Shown: in pieces, positions 1 to 8,060 of the stretch | Position numbering within the stretch: the first letter of the stretch is position 1 | Layout: the number at the start of each line of letters is the position of its first letter | NCBI GenBank assembly: GCA_031292755.1 | Contig: JARLGM010000034.1 | Location: 1-48,492 of the forward strand | Length of the DNA: 48,492 nt | Direction of reading: 5' to 3' | From: Candidatus Sulfopaludibacter sp. | GTDB lineage: Bacteria > Acidobacteriota > Terriglobia > Bryobacterales > Bryobacteraceae | The notes under the pieces: model-generated | What the model was told of the DNA's origin: nothing | The model's database searches: none | Seen by the model: only the letters and a program-made list of their open reading frames with translations | Translations under genes and position numbers: made by a program

Positions 1-54
1 AACGATCAGGACCGGTTGGTGGACGAGTTCCGCACTTTGATCCTGGGTCGCTGA
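1..54 (+). CDS. C-terminal end of an unidentified CDS (partial)
   Basis: An open frame enters at the left edge and gives 17 residues ending LILGR before a TGA at 52-54. The gene body lies outside the window, so no family can be named. The next ORF starts four bases after this stop, which suggests one transcript and perhaps a two-gene unit such as a toxin-antitoxin pair. That is only a guess from size and spacing. Confidence 0.4.
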   Translation, partial: NDQDRLVDEFRTLILGR

Positions 55-57
55 ATC

Positions 58-300
58 ATGCCCAAAATCCAGTGGGAGAATCTCCCAAGAGAGAGGTGGG
101 CCCACCTGCGTGATCGCGCCAAGAAACGCCAAGTCTCGATGGAGGACCTATTCGAATTAGCCAACTGGAAGTCACAAGATCCGGATGTGCCGGAAGGTGA
201 TTGGTACAAGGATTTTGGAACATTCAAACTCTGTGGGACGGGACGGTTCCCGAGCACGTTTCTGATGTCCGGCCAGCCGGCCAGAGGCAAGCGGCTGTAA
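58..300 (+). CDS. Small hypothetical protein (80 aa)
   Basis: I do not recognise this family. The product is 80 residues, soluble looking, with a basic and tryptophan-rich N-terminal half (PKIQWENLPRERW, residues 2-14) and a C-terminal half with an aromatic, glycine-rich stretch (GDWYKDFGTFKLCG, around residues 47-60). There is no signal peptide or membrane segment. ATG at 58 follows the upstream stop by three bases, so translational coupling is likely; no clear Shine-Dalgarno is visible. Size, spacing and composition would fit the second gene of a small two-gene module. The reverse strand also carries a 94-residue ORF here, but the plus-strand frame has the more protein-like composition. Confidence 0.5.
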   Translation: MPKIQWENLPRERWAHLRDRAKKRQVSMEDLFELANWKSQDPDVPEGDWYKDFGTFKLCGTGRFPSTFLMSGQPARGKRL

Positions 301-479
301 ACCGCGCCCGACCCGCGTGAGCGTAGGTCCTCCCCTACAGACGATTACTCCCCATAAACGCGCTTGCGTCAGCCGACGGCTGCTTCGTCCGTGTCGACGA
401 CTCGGAAATTGGTGCGACTCCGGGGGATACTGAAAGTTCGCGTATCTTAGCTGAACAGTATTGAAGGATAGGCGGTAGT

Positions 480-1874
480 TCAGTGCCGCCGAATTGCCTG
501 CCCCGGCGTCACGCTCTGCAACTTGCCTTCCTTCACCACGAACCTTCCGCTCACCAGCACGTACGGGATGCCCTCGGAATACTGCGCGGGCGAATCGAAC
601 GTGGCTCGGTCGGTCACGTGGGCCGGGTCGAACACCGTGATATCGGCATCCGCCCCTACTGCGAGCCGGCCCCGATCCTTCAGCCCGAGTCGCGCGGCGG
701 GCATCGCAGTCATCTTATTCAACGCCGTCATCAGGGGGAGCGCGTGCTGCTCGCGAACGTACCGGCCCAACACGCGGGAGAATGTGCCCGCCGCTCGCGG
801 ATGCCCCTTGCCCTCGTCCAGAATGCCGTCGCTCGCCACGATCACCGTGGGGTCAGCCATCGCCGCGCGCGCGACCGCTTCGGGAATCCCGTGGATGGCC
901 ACCATGCCACCCTGCTTGCGGTAACGCGCGAAGCTTTCGGCGGTGAGGCGCTCGCCCGTCGCCGCCCATTGCAGATCGCCGTAGCTGATGTGGCCCAGCC
1001 GGTTCTGCCAGCCTTCGTCGAAAATGGCCGACCCCAGGTCGGTCATCCCGGCGGTATACGGATAAGCCTCCGTGGTGACGTCCATCCCGCGTTTGCGCGC
1101 GCCTGCAATCATCTGCAAACAGACCGGCGTTTCGGCAAGACAGGTGCTTGTGATGTGGACCACGTGGAGCGAAGCGCCCGTCGCCGCGGCGTCGGCCAGC
1201 ACTTCCTGGAGCGAATCGATGGCGCCCGGCTCCACCGGTCCGCTATTGCGCATGTGGACGAAGATGGTGGCATGGGTCTCCGCCGCCAGGCGAAATATGT
1301 CCAGAATCTGGGCGCGCGTCTCCTTCACATATGCGATCCCCATGCCGATGCCGAGCGCGCCGTCCGCGAGTCCGCGGCGCAGCAGTTGCAGCGCTTCCTG
1401 ATGCTCCGCCGCGGTGGGCACGCGGTTCGCCGCGGCGTCATGCGGCAGGAACGTGCCGCTGTCGTGCATGGCCGTCATGAGTGCCGGAATGTGGCCCACG
1501 GTGGCGCCGAAGTTGATCAGCGAATGGCCTTCGCGTTCGGCATACCACGGCGGAACGGGCGAGACCCCCACCTCCATTTCGAGCGCCGTGGTCACGCCGT
1601 CGCGCGCCTTGAAGGCGTAGTTTTCCGGGTTGATGCGGTGCTGATGGACATCGATAAAACCGGGCGCCACCACCAGTCCCTTCACGTCCACCACTTCCCG
1701 CCCGCGCAACGGCGTCGCGGAAATGGCGGCGATTTTCCCGCTCGCGATCCCCACGAATCGCACGGCGTCCAGATTCGACGCCGGATCCATGACGCGCCCG
1801 TTCGCCAGGACTACGTCATATTGCTGTGCCACAAGCGGCAAAGCGGCGAAGGCCAGCATGACTAAACGGTACAC
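480..1874 (-). CDS. Secreted amidohydrolase, N-acyl-D-amino-acid deacylase-like
   Basis: A 464-residue metal-dependent hydrolase of the amidohydrolase superfamily. The sequence opens with a short signal peptide (hydrophobic core LAFAALPLVAQ), then the family's N-terminal beta-sandwich strand and GFIDVHQH, where the usual HxH metal pair is H-Q-H. Further hallmarks are HMRNSG, HVVHIT, a late SDG followed by GHPRAAGTFSRVLG, and the C-terminal PAARLGLKDRGRLAVGADAD block. The late blocks match D-aminoacylases and N-acyl-D-glutamate deacylases best, so release of a D-amino acid from an N-acyl form is the likely reaction; the exact substrate is unknown. GTG at 1874 overlaps the preceding gene by 13 bases and gives the better signal peptide (basic residue before the core). 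ATG at 1859, two bases after that gene's stop, is the alternative. It probably forms a two-gene transcript with the upstream isomerase. Confidence 0.85.
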   Translation of the reverse strand: MYRLVMLAFAALPLVAQQYDVVLANGRVMDPASNLDAVRFVGIASGKIAAISATPLRGREVVDVKGLVVAPGFIDVHQHRINPENYAFKARDGVTTALEMEVGVSPVPPWYAEREGHSLINFGATVGHIPALMTAMHDSGTFLPHDAAANRVPTAAEHQEALQLLRRGLADGALGIGMGIAYVKETRAQILDIFRLAAETHATIFVHMRNSGPVEPGAIDSLQEVLADAAATGASLHVVHITSTCLAETPVCLQMIAGARKRGMDVTTEAYPYTAGMTDLGSAIFDEGWQNRLGHISYGDLQWAATGERLTAESFARYRKQGGMVAIHGIPEAVARAAMADPTVIVASDGILDEGKGHPRAAGTFSRVLGRYVREQHALPLMTALNKMTAMPAARLGLKDRGRLAVGADADITVFDPAHVTDRATFDSPAQYSEGIPYVLVSGRFVVKEGKLQSVTPGQAIRRH

Positions 1875-2695
1875 AGCGTCACGGCCTCTTTGAGCGAAGT
1901 GATGGGGTCGCGCACGGGCACAAATTCATGCGCGAAGTAGCCCTGGAAATTCATGTCCGCAATCGCCTTGGCAATGGTGCGCCACTGCAATTCCTGGGTA
2001 TCGTCCAGTTCGTGCCGGCCGGGCACGCCGCCGGTGTGATAGTGGCCGATGTATTGGAAGTTGTCCTTGATGGTGCGGATGATGTCGCCTTCCATAATCT
2101 GCATGTGGTAGATGTCGTACAGCAGTTTCACGCGCGGCGAATCCACGCCCTTCATCACGTCCACGCCCCATGCTGTGTGGTCGCACTGGTAATCTTTGTG
2201 GTTCACCTTGCTGTTCAGCAACTCCAGCACCACGGTCACGCCGTTATCTTCGGCGAATTTCTTGATGCGGCTCAGGCCCGCGATGCAGTTGGCTTTGCCT
2301 TCATCGTCGCTCATACCCTTGCGATTGCCCGAGAATGTGATCACGTTCGGCACTTTGGCCTCGGCCGCGCGGGTGATGCGCGCGCGGATTTCGGCCTCCA
2401 GCCGGTCGTGACTCTCCTTGCGATTCCACCCATCCGGTATGCTCGATTTGCCCTGCGTGACGGTGGGTACCAGGCCATATTTGCGGACGGTAGGCCATTC
2501 GTCCGGCTCCACGAGGTCGATGCCGCTGAGGCCGATCTCCGCGGCTTGCCGGCACAGATCGTCAAGCGGAATTTTGGAATAGCACCAGCGGCACACCGAC
2601 TGCTTCAGCCGTCCGGCCGATCCCGGCGCGGCAGGCGCCAGCGGCGCCGCGGCCAGGGCGGCGCCAATAGTTCGAAACGCGCTTCGACGGGTCAT
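1862..2695 (-). CDS. Tat-exported hydroxypyruvate isomerase-like TIM-barrel protein
   Basis: A 277-residue xylose-isomerase-like TIM barrel. The blocks KLLYDIYHMQIMEGD, a histidine-rich IGHYHTGGVPGRHELDD-type segment and HEF near the C-terminus are those of the hydroxypyruvate isomerase (Hyi) branch, so isomerisation of a small hydroxyketone or sugar is likely. The N-terminus MTRRSAFRTIGAALAAAP is a twin-arginine-type leader (here RRSAF), common for acidobacterial relatives of such enzymes, and implies export. A longer frame with 20 extra residues exists, but ATG at 2695 puts the leader right at the start, so I chose it. Its start lies 53 bases from the divergent glpK start. The gene overlaps the downstream amidohydrolase by 13 bases if that gene starts at GTG. 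Confidence 0.8.
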   Translation of the reverse strand: MTRRSAFRTIGAALAAAPLAPAAPGSAGRLKQSVCRWCYSKIPLDDLCRQAAEIGLSGIDLVEPDEWPTVRKYGLVPTVTQGKSSIPDGWNRKESHDRLEAEIRARITRAAEAKVPNVITFSGNRKGMSDDEGKANCIAGLSRIKKFAEDNGVTVVLELLNSKVNHKDYQCDHTAWGVDVMKGVDSPRVKLLYDIYHMQIMEGDIIRTIKDNFQYIGHYHTGGVPGRHELDDTQELQWRTIAKAIADMNFQGYFAHEFVPVRDPITSLKEAVTLCTV

Positions 2696-2748
2696 GATTG
2701 AGGATCGTATCACAGGGACGCCCCCAGGAGCGTTATTCTTATTTACGC

Positions 2749-4242
2749 ATGCCATCGTACATCGGAGCCCTGGACCAGGGCACCACGAGCACTCGTTTCC
2801 TCGTTTTTGACCGGGGCGGCCGCATCGTTTCTTCCGCGCAGAAGGAGCACGAGCAGATCTATCCGCAGCCAGGCTGGGTAGAGCACGATCCCGACGAGAT
2901 CTGGTTCCGCACGACGCAGGTGATCGCCGAGGCCATGCAGCAGGGCGGACTGCAACCAGCAGATCTGGCCGCCATCGGCATCACCAATCAGCGCGAAACC
3001 ACGGTCCTGTGGGACGCCAAAACAGGCCGTCCGGTGCACGCCGCGCTCGTCTGGCAGGATATGCGCGTGGGCGACGCGGTCAGCGAACTCAGCCGCGATG
3101 GCGGCGCCGACCGGTTCCGCGCCAGGACCGGCCTGCCCCTTTCCACCTACTTCAGCAGCCTCAAAATCCGCTGGGTTCTCGACCACGTCCCGGGTCTTCG
3201 CCAGCGTGCCGAAGCCGGCGAGATCCGCTTCGGCAACATCGATACCTTCCTGGTCTGGCACCTCACCGGCGGCCTCCACATCACCGACTGCACCAACGCC
3301 AGCCGCACCCAGTTGATGAACCTGGAAACGCTGGACTGGGACGCGGAATTGCTCGACGCGTTCCAAATTCCGCGCCCGATCCTGCCGCGCATCTGCTCCA
3401 GCAGCGAGCGCTACGGCGAAGCCACCTTGGACGCGGTGAAAGGAGTCCCGGTGGCGGGCATTCTGGGCGATCAGCAGGCCGCACTGGTCGGCCAGACCTG
3501 TTTCAACGCGGGCGAAGCCAAAAACACCTACGGCACCGGATGTTTTCTGCTGATGAACACCGGCGGGCAGATCGTGCATTCCCGCTTTGGCCTGTTGACC
3601 ACGGTCGCGTTCAAACTGGGCGGCGCCAAAGTGCAATACGCCCTGGAAGGCAGTGTGGCCATCACCGGCGCCCTGGTGCAGTGGATCCGCGATAATTTCG
3701 GCCTCATCGGCAAGAGTCCGGAAATCGAAACCTTGGCGCGCACGGTGGAAGATAACGGCGGAATCTATTTCGTGCCGGCGTTCTCCGGACTCTACGCGCC
3801 CTACTGGAAGCACAACGCGCGCGGCGTGATCGCCGGACTCACACGCTACACCAACAAGGGCCACCTGGCGCGCGCCGTGCTGGAGGCTACGGCGTTCCAG
3901 ACGCGCGAAGTCGTCGAGGCGATGGAAAAGGACGCGGGCGTGCCCGTCGGCGTCCTGCGCACCGACGGCGGCATGGTGGAGAACGAACTGCTAATGCAGT
4001 TCCAAAGCGATATTCTGGACCGCGACGTAGTGCGGCCGAAAGTGAAGGAGACCACCGCCCTTGGCGCTGCCTACGCCGCCGGCCTTGCCGTGGGCTTCTA
4101 CGCCAGCTTGGACGATCTGCGGGCGCAATGGTCGGTGGATCGCACCTGGCGCCCGCAAATGGACGCCGACCGGCGCGAGAAAATGTACGGTTTCTGGAAG
4201 AAGGCCGTGACCCGTTCGTTCGATTGGCTGGGGGAGGAGTAG
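2749..4242 (+). CDS. glpK: Glycerol kinase
   Basis: Phosphorylates glycerol with ATP to sn-glycerol 3-phosphate in the cytoplasm. The 497-residue product has the FGGY-family ATPase layout: the N-terminal phosphate loop [13 protein letters not shown] (residues 7-19), [12 protein letters not shown], substrate segments around LVWQDMR, and the C-terminal [18 protein letters not shown] block. Length is normal for the family. An upstream extension of 17 residues exists, but ATG at 2749 starts directly before the conserved strand. An AGGAG at 2726-2730 is rather far from that start (18 bases). glpF follows three bases after the stop, so uptake and phosphorylation are co-transcribed; glpD lies 2 kb downstream on the other strand. 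Confidence 0.95.
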   Translation: MPSYIGALDQGTTSTRFLVFDRGGRIVSSAQKEHEQIYPQPGWVEHDPDEIWFRTTQVIAEAMQQGGLQPADLAAIGITNQRETTVLWDAKTGRPVHAALVWQDMRVGDAVSELSRDGGADRFRARTGLPLSTYFSSLKIRWVLDHVPGLRQRAEAGEIRFGNIDTFLVWHLTGGLHITDCTNASRTQLMNLETLDWDAELLDAFQIPRPILPRICSSSERYGEATLDAVKGVPVAGILGDQQAALVGQTCFNAGEAKNTYGTGCFLLMNTGGQIVHSRFGLLTTVAFKLGGAKVQYALEGSVAITGALVQWIRDNFGLIGKSPEIETLARTVEDNGGIYFVPAFSGLYAPYWKHNARGVIAGLTRYTNKGHLARAVLEATAFQTREVVEAMEKDAGVPVGVLRTDGGMVENELLMQFQSDILDRDVVRPKVKETTALGAAYAAGLAVGFYASLDDLRAQWSVDRTWRPQMDADRREKMYGFWKKAVTRSFDWLGEE

Positions 4243-4245
4243 GCC

Positions 4246-4974
4246 GTGGGAAAACTATGCTTCGGCGAATTCATGGGCACGATGGTTCTCATCCTGATGG
4301 GCAACGGTGCGGTGGCCAACGTGCTCCTGCGAAAATCCAAAGCCGAGGGCTCCGGCTGGATCGTGATCGCCACCGGGTGGGCCCTCGCCGTGATGACCGG
4401 CGTCTTCACGGCCATTGCCTGCGGCGGCAGCGACGCGCACCTCAATCCCGCTGTGACTATCGGCAGCGCGGTAGCCACCGGCGATTTCAGCAAATTCCTG
4501 CCGTATCTCGCCGCACAACTCGCCGGCGCCTTCTGCGGCGCCACGCTGGTATGGGTACACTTCTACCCGCACTGGCGCGAAACGCCCGATGCCGATAGCA
4601 AGCTGGCCTGCTTCTGCACATCGCCCGCGATCCGCAATCCCGCCGCGAACCTGGCGAGCGAAGTGATCGGCACGTTCGTGCTCGTTCTGGTGGCCAGCGC
4701 AATCGGGTCGAAAGCCGTCTCGTCGAGCGGACCAGCGGCCGGCGTGGGACCATACCTGGTTGGCTGCCTCGTCTGGGGCATCGGACTGAGTCTCGGCGGC
4801 ACCACCGGCTACGCCATCAATCCTGCGCGCGACCTTGGCCCGCGCCTCGCCCATACGATTCTTCCTATCGCCAAGAAACGCGGCTCGGACTGGGCCTATG
4901 CGCCCGTCCCGATCCTGGGCCCTCTCGCCGGAGGTGCGCTGGCCGGCCTGGTCGTCAAACTGGTGGGCTTTTAG
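4246..4974 (+). CDS. glpF: Glycerol uptake facilitator (aquaglyceroporin)
   Basis: A 242-residue major intrinsic protein that should let glycerol cross the inner membrane. Both pore half-helices are present: AHLNPAVTIG near residue 65 and INPARDLGPR near residue 190. The aspartate after the second NPAR is typical of glycerol facilitators rather than water-only channels. Six membrane spans can be drawn around the two NPA loops. The start is GTG at 4246, three bases after the glpK stop; the purine-rich GGGGAGGAG at the very end of glpK serves as its ribosome binding site. The gene is probably translated together with glpK. Confidence 0.93.
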   Translation: MGKLCFGEFMGTMVLILMGNGAVANVLLRKSKAEGSGWIVIATGWALAVMTGVFTAIACGGSDAHLNPAVTIGSAVATGDFSKFLPYLAAQLAGAFCGATLVWVHFYPHWRETPDADSKLACFCTSPAIRNPAANLASEVIGTFVLVLVASAIGSKAVSSSGPAAGVGPYLVGCLVWGIGLSLGGTTGYAINPARDLGPRLAHTILPIAKKRGSDWAYAPVPILGPLAGGALAGLVVKLVGF

Positions 4975-5044
4975 CCCTCCGCCCAGCTAACTTCTTTATA
5001 TTATTTACAGATCTCACCACGCTGCGATATCCTTGCTGGCAATC

Positions 5045-5050
5045 AGGAGG
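5045..5050 (+). promoter_or_regulatory. Strong Shine-Dalgarno that selects a TTG start
   Basis: AGGAGG sits five bases before TTG at 5056. No better start codon is near, so this site fixes the N-terminus of the DUF3179 protein and shows that its upstream half is meant to be translated, which argues against a dead gene. Confidence 0.75.
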
Positions 5051-5055
5051 GACAC

Positions 5056-6285
5056 TTGCCAAATACTACCCATCGCCGGATCTATACCCTGTTTCTATTC
5101 TGTTGTTTTTTCGTTTCGCTCCTCTGCGTCGTTTATCCCATCTACGTGATTCGGCCCTTCCGCCATCAAGGCGCGCAGGAACTGGCGCTCGCTTTGGTTG
5201 TGGCGAGGTTCCGTCCCATCCTCACGGCTATCGCCGCGCTCGCGTCAGTAGTGGCGCTGGCCGCCTATTGGCGCGTGCAACCGCGGAAGTGGCGCCGCGT
5301 CATTCCGTCGGCCGGAGCAGTCCTCGTCATCGCGCTGGCGTTCCTGGCCCGCGTCAACATCTATGAACAGATGTTCCACCCGGTCCAGCGCCCTTCATTC
5401 ACCGCCGCGCGCGACGTCAAGTTGGATGGGGCGGAGAAGGTGATCGCGGTTCGCATCGGCGGAGCGGCGCGCGCCTATCCCATCCGCGGCATTTCGTACC
5501 ATCACGTGGTCAACGACGTGCTTGACGGTCAGGCCATCGTCGCCACCTATTGAACGCTCTGTCACACCGGTCTGGTGTGGACGAGAGATATTGCAGGGCT
5601 GCGGCTCACGTTTCATCTGGCCGGCATCAACAACCAGAACTTTCTCATGCGCGACGAGGAAACCGGCACCTACTGGCAGCAGATCAGCGGCGCCGCGATT
5701 TCCGGGCCTCTCAAGGGCCGCAGCTTGACGCTGGTTCATTCCGATGAGCTGACGCTGGCAACCTGGAAATCCGAGCAACCGCAAGGGACCGTGCTCGACG
5801 ATGTTCCCCGGTACGTCCTCGGCTACGCCAAACGCGATTGGGACGTTCGCATGGAACGCGCGCCCACGGTGATCGCTTTTCCGGAGCACGGCCTGGCCGG
5901 CCGCGATGTCATGCTCGGCATTCAGGCCGGCGGCGCCAGCCGCGCCTTCCCTTATGCCCGCGTGGTCAAGGAAAAGCTGGTCAAGGATCATGTGGGCTCC
6001 GAGCCCGTCCTGCTCGTCGTAGGGCCTGACGATCAATCCGTCCGCGCATTCCGCGACCGCATTCCCGGAGTGAACGGCGCCCCTGACTTTTATCGCATCG
6101 CCGGACAGGAACCGGGTGCGCTGTTGATGGACGAAGCCACCGGCAGTGAATGGAACTTCCAAGGCTGCGCCACTTCGGGCCAGGCCAAAGGGCAGTGCCT
6201 GGAGCCTGTCGCCATGTTGAAAGACTACTGGTTCGACTGGCGCAACTACAATCCCGCGACCACCGTCTACGGAGCCAGCAGGTAG
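5056..6285 (+). CDS. DUF3179 membrane protein with probable selenocysteine (U166xxC169)
   Basis: Read through the TGA at 5551-5553, this is one frame of 410 codons for 409 residues. Seen: a TTG start behind AGGAGG; three membrane spans (about 10-32, 54-73, 82-101); then a DUF3179 domain with AYPIRGISYHHVVND (140-154) and ATY-U-TLCHTG (163-172), followed by WQQISGAAISGPLKG. Known: DUF3179 proteins carry Y-C-P-L-C at exactly this point, so TGA replaces the first Cys of a CxxC. The 240 codons after the TGA stay open and conserved. Inferred: TGA is decoded as Sec, giving a redox-active UxxC. The strongly basic loop between spans 2 and 3 suggests that the domain faces the periplasm. A SECIS-like hairpin follows the TGA. 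Function is unknown. The alternatives are a sequencing error, a nonsense mutation or two separate ORFs (5056..5553 and 5575..6285), but the downstream half has no ribosome binding site. The 3' end overlaps glpD by 19 bases. Confidence 0.82.
5557..5587 (+). promoter_or_regulatory. Candidate bacterial SECIS hairpin (DUF3179 gene)
   Basis: Directly after the TGA the RNA can fold into a lower stem CUCU/AGAG (5557-5560 with 5584-5587), a small internal loop, and an upper stem of six Watson-Crick pairs CACACC/GGUGUG (5563-5568 with 5574-5579) plus a flanking U-G pair. The five-base loop is GGUCU (5569-5573). From memory, the SelB-bound loop of E. coli fdhF contains the same GGUCU with critical G and U. 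Fifteen bases separate the TGA from the loop, about one codon shorter than in fdhF and at the short edge of the usual range. Confidence 0.65.
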
Positions 6286-7697
6286 CCCCCGGCGACTTTC
6301 CGGAACGCCGCCACTTGCTGCGCTTCCCAATCCGTGTCCCGGTTCAACTCCACGGCCATGCGCTTCGCCACCGCGGGCGCCTGCGCCAGCGCCTCGCGGG
6401 CATTCAGAAAGAGCGTGCGCGTGCGCCGCGCCAAAACGTCTTCCACCGTCTCGGCCATCTCGTCTCTTACGGCGCGGAGCAATGCGTCCCCAGGCTCCGG
6501 CGGCTGAATGCGAAGACTCGCCGTGACGCAAGCCACCGGTGGCAAACCTGCCAGTATGGCTGCCTGATTCACGCCATCCTCCGACATCCGCCGGTAGGTG
6601 GTCCACTTTCCACCGCAGATGGTCATCATGCCGCCCGGTTCCAGGCGAATCGTGTGCCCGCGCGAGAGTGCCGCGGTGTTGCCGGCTCCGCCTTCGCGCA
6701 CCAGCGGGCGGATGCCCGCAAACACGCTGAGCACGTCGGAGCGCTCCGGCTTGCGCGCCAGGTAGAGCGACGCGGTCTGCAGGATGAACTCCACCTCCTG
6801 CTCCATCGCTACGGGCTCCAGTTCCGCCGCCGGCACCGGCGTATCCGTCGTGCCGACCACCGTGTGGCCGTGCCACGGAATGGCGAACATCACCCGCCCG
6901 TCGCTGGTGTGCGGCACCATGATGGCGTGATCGCTGGCAAGAAACGAACGGTCGAATACCAGGTGCACCCCCTGGCTCGGTGCGATGATCGCCTCCGACC
7001 GGGGCTCGGCCAGGCGCCGCACATCGTCGGTGAAAGCCCCGGTGGCATTGATGAGTACCTTGCCCGCGGCCTCGAACTCCCTGCCGGCGATGTGGTCGCG
7101 CACGCGAACCGTATGCCCGTCCAGTGCCGTTACCTGGGCATAGTTCAGCAGGGTGGCGCCCAGTCCCCCGGCGGTCTGCAACAAATCGATCAGCAGACGT
7201 GCATCGTCGAACTGGCCATCGTAGTAGACCACCCCCCCGCGCAGGCCTTCCGGATTAATGGTCGGCAGTTTCTCCAGCGTCTCCTCACGCGAAAGAATCC
7301 GCGAATCGCCGAATCCGTATTTGCCGGCCAGCAGGTTGTACAATTTGAGCCCCACGCCATAGAAGGGCGACTCCCACCAATCGTACGCGGGGACTACGAA
7401 TGCCAGGTTGCGCACCAGGTGCGGCGCGTTCTGCAAGAGCAGCCCGCGCTCCTTCAGGGCTTCCATCACCAGCGAAAGATTGCCCTGTTCCAGGTACCGC
7501 ACGCCGCCGTGCACCAGTTTGGTGCTGCGGCTGGAAGTGCCTTTGCCGAAATCGTTCTGCTCCAGCAGCAGCAACTCATAACCGCGCGCAGCCGCGTCCA
7601 CCGCGATGCCGGCGCCGGTAGCCCCGCCGCCAATTACGATCATGTCCCACGGGCCCTGGTGCGCGGCCATCCGCCGGTACATTTCGCTTCTGTTCAT
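6267..7697 (-). CDS. glpD: Aerobic glycerol-3-phosphate dehydrogenase
   Basis: Oxidises glycerol 3-phosphate to dihydroxyacetone phosphate and passes electrons to the quinone pool at the inner membrane. The 476-residue protein has the FAD Rossmann motif VIGGGATGAGIAVDAAARG near residues 21-39, the DFGKGTSSRSTKLVHGGVRYL block typical of GlpD, INATGAF, IPWHGHTVVGTTDT, and GGKWTTYRRM. Length is slightly short of the E. coli enzyme but complete in motifs. ATG at 7697. It converges on the DUF3179 gene and overlaps its last 19 bases. With glpK and glpF it completes glycerol entry into glycolysis. Confidence 0.94.
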   Translation of the reverse strand: MNRSEMYRRMAAHQGPWDMIVIGGGATGAGIAVDAAARGYELLLLEQNDFGKGTSSRSTKLVHGGVRYLEQGNLSLVMEALKERGLLLQNAPHLVRNLAFVVPAYDWWESPFYGVGLKLYNLLAGKYGFGDSRILSREETLEKLPTINPEGLRGGVVYYDGQFDDARLLIDLLQTAGGLGATLLNYAQVTALDGHTVRVRDHIAGREFEAAGKVLINATGAFTDDVRRLAEPRSEAIIAPSQGVHLVFDRSFLASDHAIMVPHTSDGRVMFAIPWHGHTVVGTTDTPVPAAELEPVAMEQEVEFILQTASLYLARKPERSDVLSVFAGIRPLVREGGAGNTAALSRGHTIRLEPGGMMTICGGKWTTYRRMSEDGVNQAAILAGLPPVACVTASLRIQPPEPGDALLRAVRDEMAETVEDVLARRTRTLFLNAREALAQAPAVAKRMAVELNRDTDWEAQQVAAFRKVAGGYLLAP

Positions 7698-7781
7698 CTA
7701 GTCGCTATTTTAAATGGCGGATTGGCGGGCGCCTGCCCCACCCAGCGACTTTCGGGCGCAAAAGTGAAGGTCGGGCCGCCG

Positions 7782-8060
7782 TCAACTTACGAAACGAAAG
7801 CGCGCCGCCAGGTTCATCAGCTTGAGCACTCTGTAGATGTCCATGTTGACGGCGCGCAGCACGACGCGGACGGATCGATCGTCGGCCAATCCGGCCAGCT
7901 CCTCCAGCGCCCGAATGGCGTTGGCATCGATCCGCGGGACCGCGCCGAAATCCAGAAGCACTTCGTTCCCGGCGCCGGCCAGTTGCTCCACGGCCTCCTG
8001 CCGCAAGGTATGGGCCACCTGCTCCGGGTCGATTTTGATGTTGATGCAGTTCTCTGTCAT
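7782..8060 (-). CDS. STAS-domain protein (anti-sigma-factor-antagonist fold)
   Basis: A 92-residue single STAS domain with beta-alpha order as in SpoIIAA-like proteins. The segment EVLLDFGAVPRIDANAIRAL (residues 40-59 of the short form) aligns with the family's phosphorylation loop, where a D-S/T-x-x-L pattern is usual. Here the Ser/Thr is Ala, so normal control by kinase and phosphatase is not expected. ATG at 8060 overlaps the TGA of the upstream adhE-type gene (ATGA), so the two are translationally coupled; a start four codons earlier is less likely. Its partner and role are unknown. The coupling suggests a link with the dehydrogenase or a constitutively active antagonist. Confidence 0.8.
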   Translation of the reverse strand: MTENCINIKIDPEQVAHTLRQEAVEQLAGAGNEVLLDFGAVPRIDANAIRALEELAGLADDRSVRVVLRAVNMDIYRVLKLMNLAARFRFVS

